A stretch of DNA of 5,860 nt from an uncultured Synergistaceae bacterium (GCA_937870605.1 CALMZW010000133.1:1-5860), one strand, 5' to 3'; numbered from the stretch's first letter, positions 1-5,860 are shown. Program-made: numbers and translations. Notes: generated by a model not told the origin, from the sequence alone.

Positions 1-1106
1 AGCACGGGCAGCTTCCGCAGCTGAAGGAAGAGCTGAAGAAGAAGGAAGAGGACCTTGTCGCCCGGCAGGGCGGTCAGGTGCTTCTCCGGGAAGAGGTCAC
101 GGACGACGAGATCGCCGAAATCGTCAGCCGCTGGACGGGGATCCCCGTCACGCGGCTCGTGGAGGGGGAGCGCGAGAAGCTTCTGAAACTCGACGAGATC
201 CTCCACAGGCGCGTCGTGGGGCAGAACGAAGCCGTGACGCTCGTGGCCGACGCCGTCATTCGCGCGCGGTCGGGAATCAAGGATCCGCGCCGTCCGATCG
301 GATCGTTCATCTTCCTCGGACCGACGGGCGTCGGGAAGACCGAACTCGCCAAGGCGCTCGCCGAGGCGCTCTTCGACAGCGAGGACGTCCTGACGCGGAT
401 CGACATGTCGGAATACATGGAGAAACACGCGGTCTCGCGTCTCGTCGGAGCGCCCCCGGGGTACGTGGGCTACGACGAGGGGGGGCAGCTGACGGAAGCG
501 GTGAGGCGGCATCCGTATTCGGTGATTCTTTTCGACGAGATCGAAAAGGCGCACCCGGACGTCTTCAACATCCTGCTCCAGATACTGGACGACGGCCGCC
601 TGACGGACAGCCACGGCCGCGTGGTGAACTTCAAGAACACCGTCATCATCATGACGAGCAACCTGGGGGCGGAGCATCTGCTTTCGGGAATCACGCCGGA
701 CGGGCAGATACGGGACGAGGCGAGGGATCAGGTGATGGCGGAATTGCGGAGGTCGTTCCGCCCTGAATTCCTGAACCGCGTGGACGACGTCGTGCTCTTC
801 AAGCCCTTGCGCCGGGACGAAATGCTCCGGATCGTCCGGCTTCTGGTTTCGACGCTCGAACGGCGTCTGAAGGACCGGGATATTACGCTCGAACTCACCG
901 ACGGCGCTGCGGAACTCCTGGCCCGGAACGGATACGACGCCGTGTACGGCGCCCGTCCGCTCAAGAGGCTCATGGTCCGGACGCTGGAGACGAAGATCTC
1001 CCGCCTCATCGTTTCCGGAGAAGCGCCGTCCGGTTCCACGATCCGTGTCTCCGAGCGTCTGGGAGAACTGGATTACGAAGTGATTCTCGCAGCGGCCCCC
1101 GCATAG
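1..1106 (+). CDS. clpB: ClpB protein disaggregase, C-terminal part (5' truncated)
   Basis: ATP-dependent disaggregase of the Clp/Hsp100 class, which threads aggregated proteins through a hexameric ring in the cytoplasm and works with the DnaK system. The reading frame is open from base 3 to the TAG at 1104-1106, giving 367 visible residues; the N domain, first AAA+ module and most of the coiled-coil middle domain lie off the left edge. The first 25 or so residues are the charged end of the middle domain. The second AAA+ module is complete: Walker A GPTGVGKT at nt 318-341, pore loop GYVG at about 459-470, Walker B ILFDE at 525-539, sensor 1 in MTSN near 651-662, arginine finger in FLNRVDD near 768-788, and the sensor 2 motif GARPLKR near 948-968. 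GAPPGYVGY, SRWTGIP upstream and the full-length C-terminal small domain fit ClpB rather than ClpA (no ClpP-binding IGL/IGF loop is seen) or ClpX. There is no internal stop or frameshift. The upstream start and promoter (usually heat-shock controlled in this family) are outside the window. Confidence 0.97.
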   Translation, partial: HGQLPQLKEELKKKEEDLVARQGGQVLLREEVTDDEIAEIVSRWTGIPVTRLVEGEREKLLKLDEILHRRVVGQNEAVTLVADAVIRARSGIKDPRRPIGSFIFLGPTGVGKTELAKALAEALFDSEDVLTRIDMSEYMEKHAVSRLVGAPPGYVGYDEGGQLTEAVRRHPYSVILFDEIEKAHPDVFNILLQILDDGRLTDSHGRVVNFKNTVIIMTSNLGAEHLLSGITPDGQIRDEARDQVMAELRRSFRPEFLNRVDDVVLFKPLRRDEMLRIVRLLVSTLERRLKDRDITLELTDGAAELLARNGYDAVYGARPLKRLMVRTLETKISRLIVSGEAPSGSTIRVSERLGELDYEVILAAAPA

Positions 1107-1126
1107 GGAACCTGTACGCAATAATA

Positions 1127-1162
1127 AAAGGCCGGAAGGGGACATTCCCCCTTCCGGCCTTT
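1127..1162. terminator. Bidirectional intrinsic terminator between convergent genes
   Basis: A perfect 15-bp inverted repeat (AAAGGCCGGAAGGGG at 1127-1141, its exact complement at 1148-1162) encloses a 6-nt loop. It sits 20 bp after the clpB stop and 17 bp after the stop of the minus-strand hydratase gene, so it can serve both. Read on the minus strand, the stem is followed by a good U-rich tail (complement of 1119-1130, including TTTTATTATT). Read on the plus strand the tail is short (TTTGTATGT), so termination should be more efficient for the hydratase transcript than for clpB. Confidence 0.88.
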
Positions 1163-1179
1163 GTATGTCCGTTTCGGGA

Positions 1180-2016
1180 TCAGCGGATCTCGAACTCTAT
1201 TTTCCCGAGTTTGCCGAAGTCGGCGACGTACTTTCCGGGTTTGCCCGGGATCATGTTTCCGAGCGCGCCGGTCATGAAGATGTCGCCGGGGTTGACCGTC
1301 CAGCCGTTTTCGATCGACGTGTTCACGAGCCAGCGAAGCGCCTCCCACTGATCGCCGAGGGCGTCCCGCCCCTTGCCCGTGTTGACCTTCTCGCCGTTTC
1401 GCGTCAGGGTGACGTCACACGCGTTCGGATCGAAGGTCGGGCGAATCGCTGTCTTGTTTCCGGCGATGAAGCCGGCGGCGGACACGTTGGCCGCAATCAG
1501 GTCCACGCCGCGGAATCCCTTCATGGTGACGAAATTCATATCGGGAAGTTCGATTGACGGAAGCGCCGAACGGAACGCGCGCTTCAGCTCCGCAACGGAT
1601 TTGACCGGCTTCGTGATGGCGCGGCCGGCCTGGAAGGCGATCTCCGTTTCGACCATGAGCGCCGCGAACCCCTGGGAGAAGATGACGGGGGAGCCGGTCA
1701 TCTTGCCCGACCCGTAGAGAACGCCCGCAACGGGACCGGAAACGCCGAATTTCTTCTGCCCGGCCGTGGTCGTCAGTCCGGCCTTGAATCCGGCGACTGT
1801 ATCGCCCTGGAGACGTTTCGTGACGTATTCCTTCTGGACCTTGTACGCCATGGCTTCGTCCAGCTTCGGTTCGAGCGTCGAGACGAGGGGGAGGAGCTTC
1901 CCCTGTTTGTGCGCGTCGACGAGTGCGTTCGAGAGTTCCGCAGTTCCGCAGAACGCCGCCGCTGCCGCAATTAAAACGAAAAATACGGAAAATACCGGTA
2001 TCCACTTGCGTCTCAT
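1180..2016 (-). CDS. Exported MhpD-like 2-keto-4-pentenoate hydratase family protein (FAH-like fold)
   Basis: 278 residues in the family of MhpD, HpaH and 4-oxalocrotonate decarboxylase: metal-dependent enzymes that hydrate or decarboxylate 2-hydroxydienoates from aromatic meta-cleavage. Seen in the sequence: GFKAGLT (lysine 78), the ExE metal pair in VETEIAF (E123, E125), a third probable ligand E156 in SIELPD, GDQWEALRWLVNT at 221-233 (matching the family's GDP-x-x-A-x-x-WL-x-N segment) and GDIFMTGALG at 244-253. The start is set by GGAGGTG at 2023-2029, seven bases before ATG 2014-2016. Two upstream in-frame ATGs (2043 and 2061) lack such a site, and the 2061 one lies in the promoter. Residues 1-22 form a signal sequence (MRRK, then a hydrophobic run ending in five alanines). 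Cleavage by signal peptidase I is more likely than lipidation, because Phe precedes Cys23. The conserved fold begins right after it, so the signal is an added export element. No pathway partners are adjacent, so the substrate is unknown; it may be a non-catabolic relative. Length fits the family (about 260) plus the signal. Confidence 0.85.
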   Translation of the reverse strand: MRRKWIPVFSVFFVLIAAAAAFCGTAELSNALVDAHKQGKLLPLVSTLEPKLDEAMAYKVQKEYVTKRLQGDTVAGFKAGLTTTAGQKKFGVSGPVAGVLYGSGKMTGSPVIFSQGFAALMVETEIAFQAGRAITKPVKSVAELKRAFRSALPSIELPDMNFVTMKGFRGVDLIAANVSAAGFIAGNKTAIRPTFDPNACDVTLTRNGEKVNTGKGRDALGDQWEALRWLVNTSIENGWTVNPGDIFMTGALGNMIPGKPGKYVADFGKLGKIEFEIR

Positions 2017-2022
2017 GCCGTT

Positions 2023-2029
2023 CACCTCC
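2023..2029 (-). promoter_or_regulatory. Shine-Dalgarno that fixes the hydratase start
   Basis: On the minus strand this reads GGAGGTG, with seven bases from the end of GGAGG(T) to the ATG at 2014-2016. It selects the start that gives a classical signal peptide (Met-Arg-Arg-Lys) rather than the two in-frame ATGs further upstream. Confidence 0.85.
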
Positions 2030-2060
2030 AGAATATGTTTCATGAAGCTTCCAATGAGCA

Positions 2061-2089
2061 TTTATACTCTCTTGCGCGCGGCATCTCAA
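2061..2089 (-). promoter_or_regulatory. Sigma-70-type promoter of the hydratase gene
   Basis: On the minus strand a -35 box TTGAGA (2084-2089, five of six consensus bases) is separated by exactly 17 bp from a -10 box TATAAA (2061-2066, five of six). Transcription would start near 2053-2055, giving a leader of about 38 nt that contains the Shine-Dalgarno. The predicted start is downstream of the ATG at 2059-2061, which argues against that ATG being used. The position of the boxes suggests constitutive or only mildly controlled expression; no clear operator overlaps them. Confidence 0.7.
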
Positions 2090-2158
2090 GCGCGAACATT
2101 TCCCGGATTCGATATTCAAAGATGAAGACGCCGATGTCCGGAAAGAACGTCGGCACAT

Positions 2159-2163
2159 GGAGA
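2159..2163 (+). promoter_or_regulatory. Probable recQ ribosome binding site
   Basis: GGAGA with a spacing of six bases from GGAG to ATG 2169 supports that codon as the recQ start. The alternative in-frame ATG at 2157 overlaps this site and has only a distant GGAAAG (2140-2145) in front of it. Choosing 2157 would add four residues and change nothing functional. Confidence 0.6.
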
Positions 2164-2168
2164 CGGAC

Positions 2169-4016
2169 ATGAAAAAACGCGACATCCTCAAGCAACGCTT
2201 CGGACATACGGAATTTCGCGAGGGGCAGGCCGAACTGATCGACGCCATCCTCGCCGGAAGGGACGTCTTCGGCGTCATGCCCACCGGCGCCGGAAAGTCC
2301 GTATGCTATCAGATCCCGGCGCTGATGCTCGAAGGAATCACACTCGTGATTTCACCGCTCATCTCCCTCATGAAAGACCAGGTCAATGCGCTCGTGCAGT
2401 CCGGAATTTCCGCGGCCTACCTCAACAGCTCCCTCACCGCGCCGCAGTACGCCGAAGTCCTGCGGCGCGCCGCGAACGGCGAGTACAAAATCCTCTACGT
2501 CGCTCCGGAGCGGCTTGCCGCCGCCGGATTCCTGCGCTTTGCGGAGGCGACGACCATCTCGATGGCGACGGTGGATGAAGCGCATTGCGTGTCGCAGTGG
2601 GGCCAGGATTTTCGCCCCGGCTACCTGAAGATCGTCGAATTCATCGAGCGGCTTTCCCTCCGCCCCGTCGTCAGCGCGTTCACCGCGACGGCGACGGCGG
2701 AGGTCCGAGAGGATGTCATCCGCATTCTGCGGCTGCGAAACCCGTTCGTCGTCACGACGGGCTTTGACCGGAAGAACCTGTATTTCGCGGTGCGAAAGCC
2801 GAGCGACAAGTTCGCCGAGACGCAGAAGATCGTGCGGGAGAACAGGAGCAAGAGCGGGATCGTGTACTGCGCCGCGCGAAAGACCGTTGAAGAGGTGTGC
2901 GACCGGCTCAATGGAAACGGTTTTTCCGCAACCCGGTACCACGCGGGGCTCGACGATGACGAACGCCGGAAGAACCAGGACGACTTCCTGAATGACCGGA
3001 AAACGGTCATGGTCGCCACAAATGCCTTCGGAATGGGCATCGACAAATCCAACGTCTCCTTCGTCGTTCACTACAATATGCCGAAAAACGTCGAAAGCTA
3101 CTACCAGGAAGCGGGACGGGCGGGACGCGACGGCGAGCCCGCGGAATGCATCCTTCTGTACAGCGGGCGGGATGTTCGGACGAACCTGTATCTCATCGAA
3201 AACAACCGCGACGCCGGCGAGGATCTCCCCCCGGACATACGGGCCGCGGTCCGTGAGAAAGACCGCGAGCGCCTCAGGGCCATGACGGCGTACTGCGCGA
3301 CGACCGGTTGTCTGCGGGAATGTCTTCTGCGCTATTTCGGGGAAACGGCCCCGCGCTTTTGCGGCCGCTGCTCGAACTGCGACACGGAGTTCGAGACGGT
3401 GGATATCACGACGGAATCGCAGAAGATCGTCTCGTGCGTGTATCGTGTCCTGCAACGGAACAGGGCGTTCGGAAAGAAGATGATCGTCGACATCCTGCAC
3501 GGAGGCAGAAACGAGAAGGTGCTGCAATTGGGCCTGGACAGTCTTTCGACGTACGGAATCATGGCGGATGCGCCCGTGCGCAGGATCCGGGAGATCCTGG
3601 ATTTTCTCGTCGACAACGATTTTCTGGCGCTGTCAGCCGATGAGTACCCGGTCGTGACGCCTTCCCTCCGGTCCGGCGAGGTCATCCGGGAGAAGCGAAC
3701 GGTCGAGATGAACGTCCCGGCGCGCGTCGCTCCGGCGGAAGCGCGCCAAACAGAGGAAATATCCGGCGGCGGGGAGGACGAGCTGTTCGAGTCCCTCCGG
3801 GCGTTGCGGGCCCGGATCGCGTCCGAGGCGCACGTTCCCGCGTACGTCGTTTTTCCCGATGCGGCGCTTCGCGATATGTGCCGGAAGCTTCCGCGGACGA
3901 GGGAGGAATTTCTCGAGGTCGCCGGGGTCGGAGAATCGAAAATGGCGCGATACGGAGAATCCTTTACGGCGGTTATCCGGGAGCATGTTTCCCGGAATGC
4001 GGTTTCCCCCGCGTGA
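2169..4016 (+). CDS. recQ: ATP-dependent DNA helicase RecQ
   Basis: Superfamily 2 3'-to-5' DNA helicase used in recombinational repair and in processing stalled forks, in the cytoplasm. The 615-residue product has the full bacterial RecQ layout. Helicase core: motif 0 around FREGQ (16-20), Walker A MPTGAGKS (37-44), SPLISLMKDQV (62-72), DEAH box (136-139), aromatic-rich loop SQWGQDFRP (142-150), motif III TATAT (172-176), motif V ATNAFGMGI (283-291) and motif VI YYQEAGRAGRDG (311-322). The four zinc cysteines are present at C381, C398, C401 and C404. A winged-helix (RQC) region covers roughly 410-510, a charged linker follows, and an HRDC domain spans about 537-607 with VPAYVVFPDAALRDM and GVGESKMARYG. 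Length matches E. coli RecQ (about 610). The start at 2169 is chosen by its Shine-Dalgarno; ATG 2157 is an alternative. It is divergent from the hydratase gene, and I see no convincing plus-strand promoter or LexA-type box. It may be co-transcribed with the downstream cupin gene. Confidence 0.97.
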   Translation: MKKRDILKQRFGHTEFREGQAELIDAILAGRDVFGVMPTGAGKSVCYQIPALMLEGITLVISPLISLMKDQVNALVQSGISAAYLNSSLTAPQYAEVLRRAANGEYKILYVAPERLAAAGFLRFAEATTISMATVDEAHCVSQWGQDFRPGYLKIVEFIERLSLRPVVSAFTATATAEVREDVIRILRLRNPFVVTTGFDRKNLYFAVRKPSDKFAETQKIVRENRSKSGIVYCAARKTVEEVCDRLNGNGFSATRYHAGLDDDERRKNQDDFLNDRKTVMVATNAFGMGIDKSNVSFVVHYNMPKNVESYYQEAGRAGRDGEPAECILLYSGRDVRTNLYLIENNRDAGEDLPPDIRAAVREKDRERLRAMTAYCATTGCLRECLLRYFGETAPRFCGRCSNCDTEFETVDITTESQKIVSCVYRVLQRNRAFGKKMIVDILHGGRNEKVLQLGLDSLSTYGIMADAPVRRIREILDFLVDNDFLALSADEYPVVTPSLRSGEVIREKRTVEMNVPARVAPAEARQTEEISGGGEDELFESLRALRARIASEAHVPAYVVFPDAALRDMCRKLPRTREEFLEVAGVGESKMARYGESFTAVIREHVSRNAVSPA

Positions 4017-4018
4017 AA

Positions 4019-4034
4019 CGGATCCGCGGATCCG
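4019..4034. repeat. Perfect 16-bp palindrome after recQ
   Basis: CGGATCCGCGGATCCG is identical to its own reverse complement and also contains GGATCC twice. It starts two bases after the recQ stop codon (4014-4016) and 60 bp before the cupin start. With no loop and no U-tract it is not a standard intrinsic terminator. It could be a dimeric regulator site, a transcript-stabilising 3' element, or chance in GC-rich DNA. Confidence 0.6.
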
Positions 4035-4093
4035 GAGACGGCCTGAGAGCGCTTCTCGGCGAACGGGAACAACCCAGCGAAGGAGGATCATAC

Positions 4094-4438
4094 ATGGAGC
4101 CGGATGTGACCAATCTGTTTCGTCTGCCGTCGCCCCTGCCCCGACCGGAAGAGGACGAGTCGGTGGACATTCTCGCGCGCGCGAAGAACGTCCGGGTGGA
4201 GCGGATCGTGTCGACGGGTCAGGCGTCGCCGCCCGGTTTCTGGTACGACCAGGACGAGGACGAATGGGTCGCTCTTCTTTCGGGTGACGCGAAGCTCCGG
4301 TGTGAAAACGGCTCCGTCCTCTCGCTGCATGCCGGGGACTGCCTTCTCATTCCGGCGCATGTTCGCCACCGGATCGACAGCACAAGCAGCGAAAGTCCGT
4401 GCATCTGGCTGGCGTTTTTTTGGAAAAGCGTACCGTAA
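4094..4438 (+). CDS. Small single-domain cupin protein
   Basis: 114 residues forming one cupin beta-barrel, with no signal peptide or membrane segment, so cytoplasmic. ATG 4094 is chosen because AAGGAGGA at 4080-4087 precedes it at ideal spacing; the frame stays open upstream into recQ, but that part has no ribosome site. Residues 1-25 are a proline/acid-rich lead-in. Cupin motif 1 is degenerate: the E-x6-G half is intact (E57 to G64), but the two expected histidines are replaced (Y51 and Q53 if aligned with three residues before the Glu). Motif 2, GDCLLIPAHVRHRI (81-94), keeps the G-x5-P spacing and H92, with H89 nearby. Gln53, Glu57 and His92 could still hold a metal, or the barrel may only bind a ligand. 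The segment SPPGFWYDQDEDEW resembles a widespread group of uncharacterised small cupins. It lies 77 bp after recQ and 94 bp before a transporter gene on the same strand. Its function is not known; a small-molecule binding, isomerase or dioxygenase-like role is possible. Confidence 0.85.
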   Translation: MEPDVTNLFRLPSPLPRPEEDESVDILARAKNVRVERIVSTGQASPPGFWYDQDEDEWVALLSGDAKLRCENGSVLSLHAGDCLLIPAHVRHRIDSTSSESPCIWLAFFWKSVP

Positions 4439-4454
4439 TGAGATGTGAATACTG

Positions 4455-4460
4455 TATAAT
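4455..4460 (+). promoter_or_regulatory. Possible -10 box ahead of the transporter gene
   Basis: A perfect TATAAT stands 17 bp after the cupin stop and 72 bp before the transporter ATG, in an AT-rich patch that stands out from the GC-rich surroundings. No good -35 box lies at 16-18 bp (around 4431-4438 reads TACCGTAA), and the TG is adjacent to the box rather than one base away as in an extended -10. It would give a leader of about 66 nt. A second GATAAT at 4496-4501 is weaker. Confidence 0.45.
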
Positions 4461-4532
4461 TCCAGACTTTCGCAACATTGGGTCCGCTCCGGTGCGATAA
4501 TACGTGCAATCGTTCTTTCGGGAGGGTCTTTC

Positions 4533-5708
4533 ATGCCTGTTCGTTCCGTCTGTGTCCGGAGTTCCGGCTTCAAGCTTTCGCTGCTGTCCGTCGCGCATTT
4601 TTTCAATGACCTGTACGCGTCCTTTCTGCCCACGTTCGTTCCGGGGATCATCGAACGCCTCGGAATCTCGATGGCGCAGGCGGGGACGCTGAATTCCACG
4701 GTGGGAATCATCCACATCTTCTTCCAGCCCGTCATGGGGTATCTGTCGGACCGGACGACGCGAAGCTGGCTGATCACGATCGGTCCGGTCCTGACCTGCC
4801 TCGGCGCGACGCTTCTGCCGAACGCCCCGTCCTTCGGTTTTGCGATTGTGTTCGCAGGGCTCTGGGGGCTGGGAAGCGCATCGTTCCATCCGCAGGGGAA
4901 CGGATCCGTGGGGTATGTTGTTCCGAAGGAGCGTCTCACGTCGTCGCTGGCCATCTTCAGCGTGGCGGGGAATATCGGCGTCACGCTCAGCCCGATCTTC
5001 GCCGTCGTGATGGCGAAAACCGTTGGGCTCCCGGCCCTGCCGTTCGTCGCGACGATTCCGGTCCTCGTTCTGGCGGCATGCATCATGCGGTATATGCCCC
5101 GCTTCAACGAGGAGCGCCCGTCCGCGCCGGCCGTCAGGCAGGGAGTGATCGGCGCGCTGACCTCCGTCTTCGCGACCATCTTCCCGATCTGGGCGGTGTC
5201 CGTCGCGCGGGACGCCACGAGCCAGGGCGTCCGTTTTTTCCTTCCCATACAGATCTCAGCACGCGGCGGCGACATCACGGCGGTGGGCACGATCCTGTTT
5301 CTGATCATGCTCGTCAGCACCATCGCGATGGTGATCGGCGGCAAACTGGCCGACCGCTTCGGGAAGCGACAGACACTGACGCTGCTGCTCATTCTCGCGT
5401 CCCTGGCGCTTTTTCCGGCGCTCTGGACCACAGGCGGGCTTTCCATCGGACTGTATCTTGCCGGAGTCTCCCTGGTCAACGCGACCATGCCCGTCACGGC
5501 GGCGCTCGCCCAGGAGATGGCGCCGCAATCCCGGAGCATGGCCAGCTCCATCGTGATGGGACTCTCATGGGGCATCGCGAATCTCCTGACCGGGCCGCTC
5601 GGAATGGTGGCGGACCACTTCGGAATCCAGGCCACGATGACGATTGTCGCCGCGTTGCCGCTCTGCGCGTTGCCCTTCATGGTATTCTTCTCCCGGGGCC
5701 GGAGTTGA
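4533..5708 (+). CDS. Major facilitator superfamily transporter, Fsr (fosmidomycin resistance)-like
   Basis: A 391-residue inner-membrane secondary transporter, probably a proton-driven exporter of small molecules. The start ATG follows GGAGGG (4521-4526) at a spacing of about seven bases. The hydrophobic pattern gives 12 likely helices, near residues 15-38, 52-72, 78-95, 101-121, 137-160, 167-186, then a cytoplasmic loop (187-206), 208-228, 250-270, 280-297, 301-323, 335-358 and 368-387. MFS motif A is present twice, as GYLSDRTTRS (69-78) after helix 2 and GGKLADRFGKR (269-279) after helix 8. AHFFNDLYASFLP (21-33) in helix 1 and GLGSASFHPQGN (112-123) after helix 4 match the Fsr branch of the superfamily. 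Family members include fosmidomycin exporters, but substrates vary widely and this one cannot be inferred. No regulator is adjacent. It may be read from its own promoter (TATAAT at 4455-4460) or through from the cupin gene. Confidence 0.92.
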   Translation: MPVRSVCVRSSGFKLSLLSVAHFFNDLYASFLPTFVPGIIERLGISMAQAGTLNSTVGIIHIFFQPVMGYLSDRTTRSWLITIGPVLTCLGATLLPNAPSFGFAIVFAGLWGLGSASFHPQGNGSVGYVVPKERLTSSLAIFSVAGNIGVTLSPIFAVVMAKTVGLPALPFVATIPVLVLAACIMRYMPRFNEERPSAPAVRQGVIGALTSVFATIFPIWAVSVARDATSQGVRFFLPIQISARGGDITAVGTILFLIMLVSTIAMVIGGKLADRFGKRQTLTLLLILASLALFPALWTTGGLSIGLYLAGVSLVNATMPVTAALAQEMAPQSRSMASSIVMGLSWGIANLLTGPLGMVADHFGIQATMTIVAALPLCALPFMVFFSRGRS

Positions 5709-5720
5709 GCGCTGTGCGGG

Positions 5721-5736
5721 CGTCGGAGGACCGACG
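5721..5736 (+). other. Small hairpin downstream of the transporter gene
   Basis: A perfect 6-bp stem (CGTCGG and CCGACG) encloses a 4-nt loop AGGA, starting 13 bp after the transporter stop. No T-run follows, so it is a poor intrinsic terminator; it might stabilise the 3' end of the message. Confidence 0.4.
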
Positions 5737-5775
5737 AAGACGCTCGCGAAAGACGCTCGCGGAAGATGCGCATCT
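5737..5775. repeat. 13-bp tandem repeat, two exact copies and one decayed
   Basis: AAGACGCTCGCG occurs at 5737-5748 and again at 5750-5761, a period of 13 bp. A third unit in phase at 5763 keeps only AAGA-GC and includes a 10-bp palindrome GATGCGCATC (5765-5774). The repeat is in non-coding DNA after the transporter gene. It is too short to call a satellite or regulatory array. Confidence 0.5.
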
Positions 5776-5860
5776 GAATGCGGCGTCGGGATATCGGCAG
5801 ACAGTACGGGGAGACCAGCTATCAAAAGTCAAGGGGATAGGTAAGAAAAAGTAGCGAGAA

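Larger units (their letters stand above)
5709..5860. other. Non-coding right edge
   Basis: These 152 bp after the transporter stop contain the hairpin and tandem repeat listed separately and otherwise nothing I can name. Open frames that run through here continue out of frame from inside the transporter gene and lack a ribosome site. A purine-rich stretch near 5831-5860 (AAGGGGATAGG and on) could precede a gene beyond the edge, but no start codon is supported. Confidence 0.5.

Noticed and set aside
2044..2051. GAAGCTTC palindrome in the hydratase leader.
   Set aside because: An eight-base palindrome is common by chance and nothing else around it suggests an operator or riboswitch.
2017..2061. 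A longer form of the hydratase starting at the ATG 2059-2061 (15 extra residues) or at 2041-2043.
   Set aside because: The first codon touches the -10 box and lies before the predicted transcript start; neither has a Shine-Dalgarno, while ATG 2014-2016 has an excellent one and gives a standard signal peptide.
2093..2111. CGAA and TTCG inverted arms in the recQ upstream region, considered as an SOS (LexA) box.
   Set aside because: The 11-bp gap does not match the CGAAC-N4-GTTCG spacing of Gram-positive-type boxes, and no CTGT-N8-ACAG site is present. Four-base arms are expected by chance.
2352..3527. A 391-codon minus-strand open frame inside recQ.
   Set aside because: recQ is complete and strongly conserved on the other strand; the antisense translation resembles no family and has no ribosome site.
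3878..4093. An N-terminal extension of the cupin protein into recQ.
   Set aside because: It overlaps the HRDC coding region, has no ribosome site, and the translation is not cupin-like. AAGGAGGA before ATG 4094 marks the real start.
4088..5773. A 561-codon open frame on the minus strand, opposite the cupin and transporter genes.
   Set aside because: It covers two well-supported plus-strand genes, has an Arg/Ser/Pro-rich low-complexity translation with no recognisable domain, and is the usual antisense product of GC-rich codon bias.
5078..5854. A 258-codon plus-strand frame overlapping the end of the transporter and running to the right edge.
   Set aside because: It is out of frame with the transporter, rich in Arg/His/Gly as expected for a frame-shifted reading, and has no start signal. 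The transporter reading is intact to its own stop.

Overview
This is a compact, GC-rich stretch of bacterial chromosome carrying five protein genes and little non-coding DNA. The Gram-negative character is inferred: one gene has an N-terminal export signal on an otherwise cytoplasmic enzyme fold, and the ClpB sequence resembles those of anaerobic Firmicutes, Synergistota or Desulfobacterota. Nothing here fixes the phylum. I see no insertion sequence, phage gene, CRISPR array, tRNA or rRNA.

Layout. The left edge cuts into clpB; its last 367 codons are present, covering the end of the middle domain and the whole second AAA+ module. A perfect 15-bp hairpin follows and separates clpB from a convergent minus-strand gene. 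That gene encodes a 2-keto-4-pentenoate hydratase/MhpD-type enzyme (fumarylacetoacetate hydrolase-like superfamily) that carries a predicted signal peptide. It has a near-consensus sigma-70 promoter and a strong Shine-Dalgarno. A 152-bp divergent intergenic region leads to a complete recQ on the plus strand (helicase core, zinc site and HRDC domain all intact). A small cupin protein follows 77 bp later, with a perfect 16-bp palindrome just after the recQ stop. After another 94 bp, which contain a perfect TATAAT, comes a 12-helix major facilitator transporter of the fosmidomycin-resistance (Fsr-like) type. The last 150 bp hold no gene but contain a small hairpin and a 13-bp tandem repeat.

How the genes work together. 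clpB (disaggregase) and recQ (DNA repair helicase) are housekeeping genes with no evident link to each other. recQ, the cupin gene and the transporter run in the same direction with short gaps and could be partly co-transcribed, but the strong -10 box before the transporter suggests it also has its own start. The cupin and the transporter may together handle a small molecule; this is a guess from adjacency.

I did not find a convincing new multi-gene system. The most unusual item is the exported hydratase-fold protein. Secondary points are the His-poor cupin and the symmetric DNA elements between genes.
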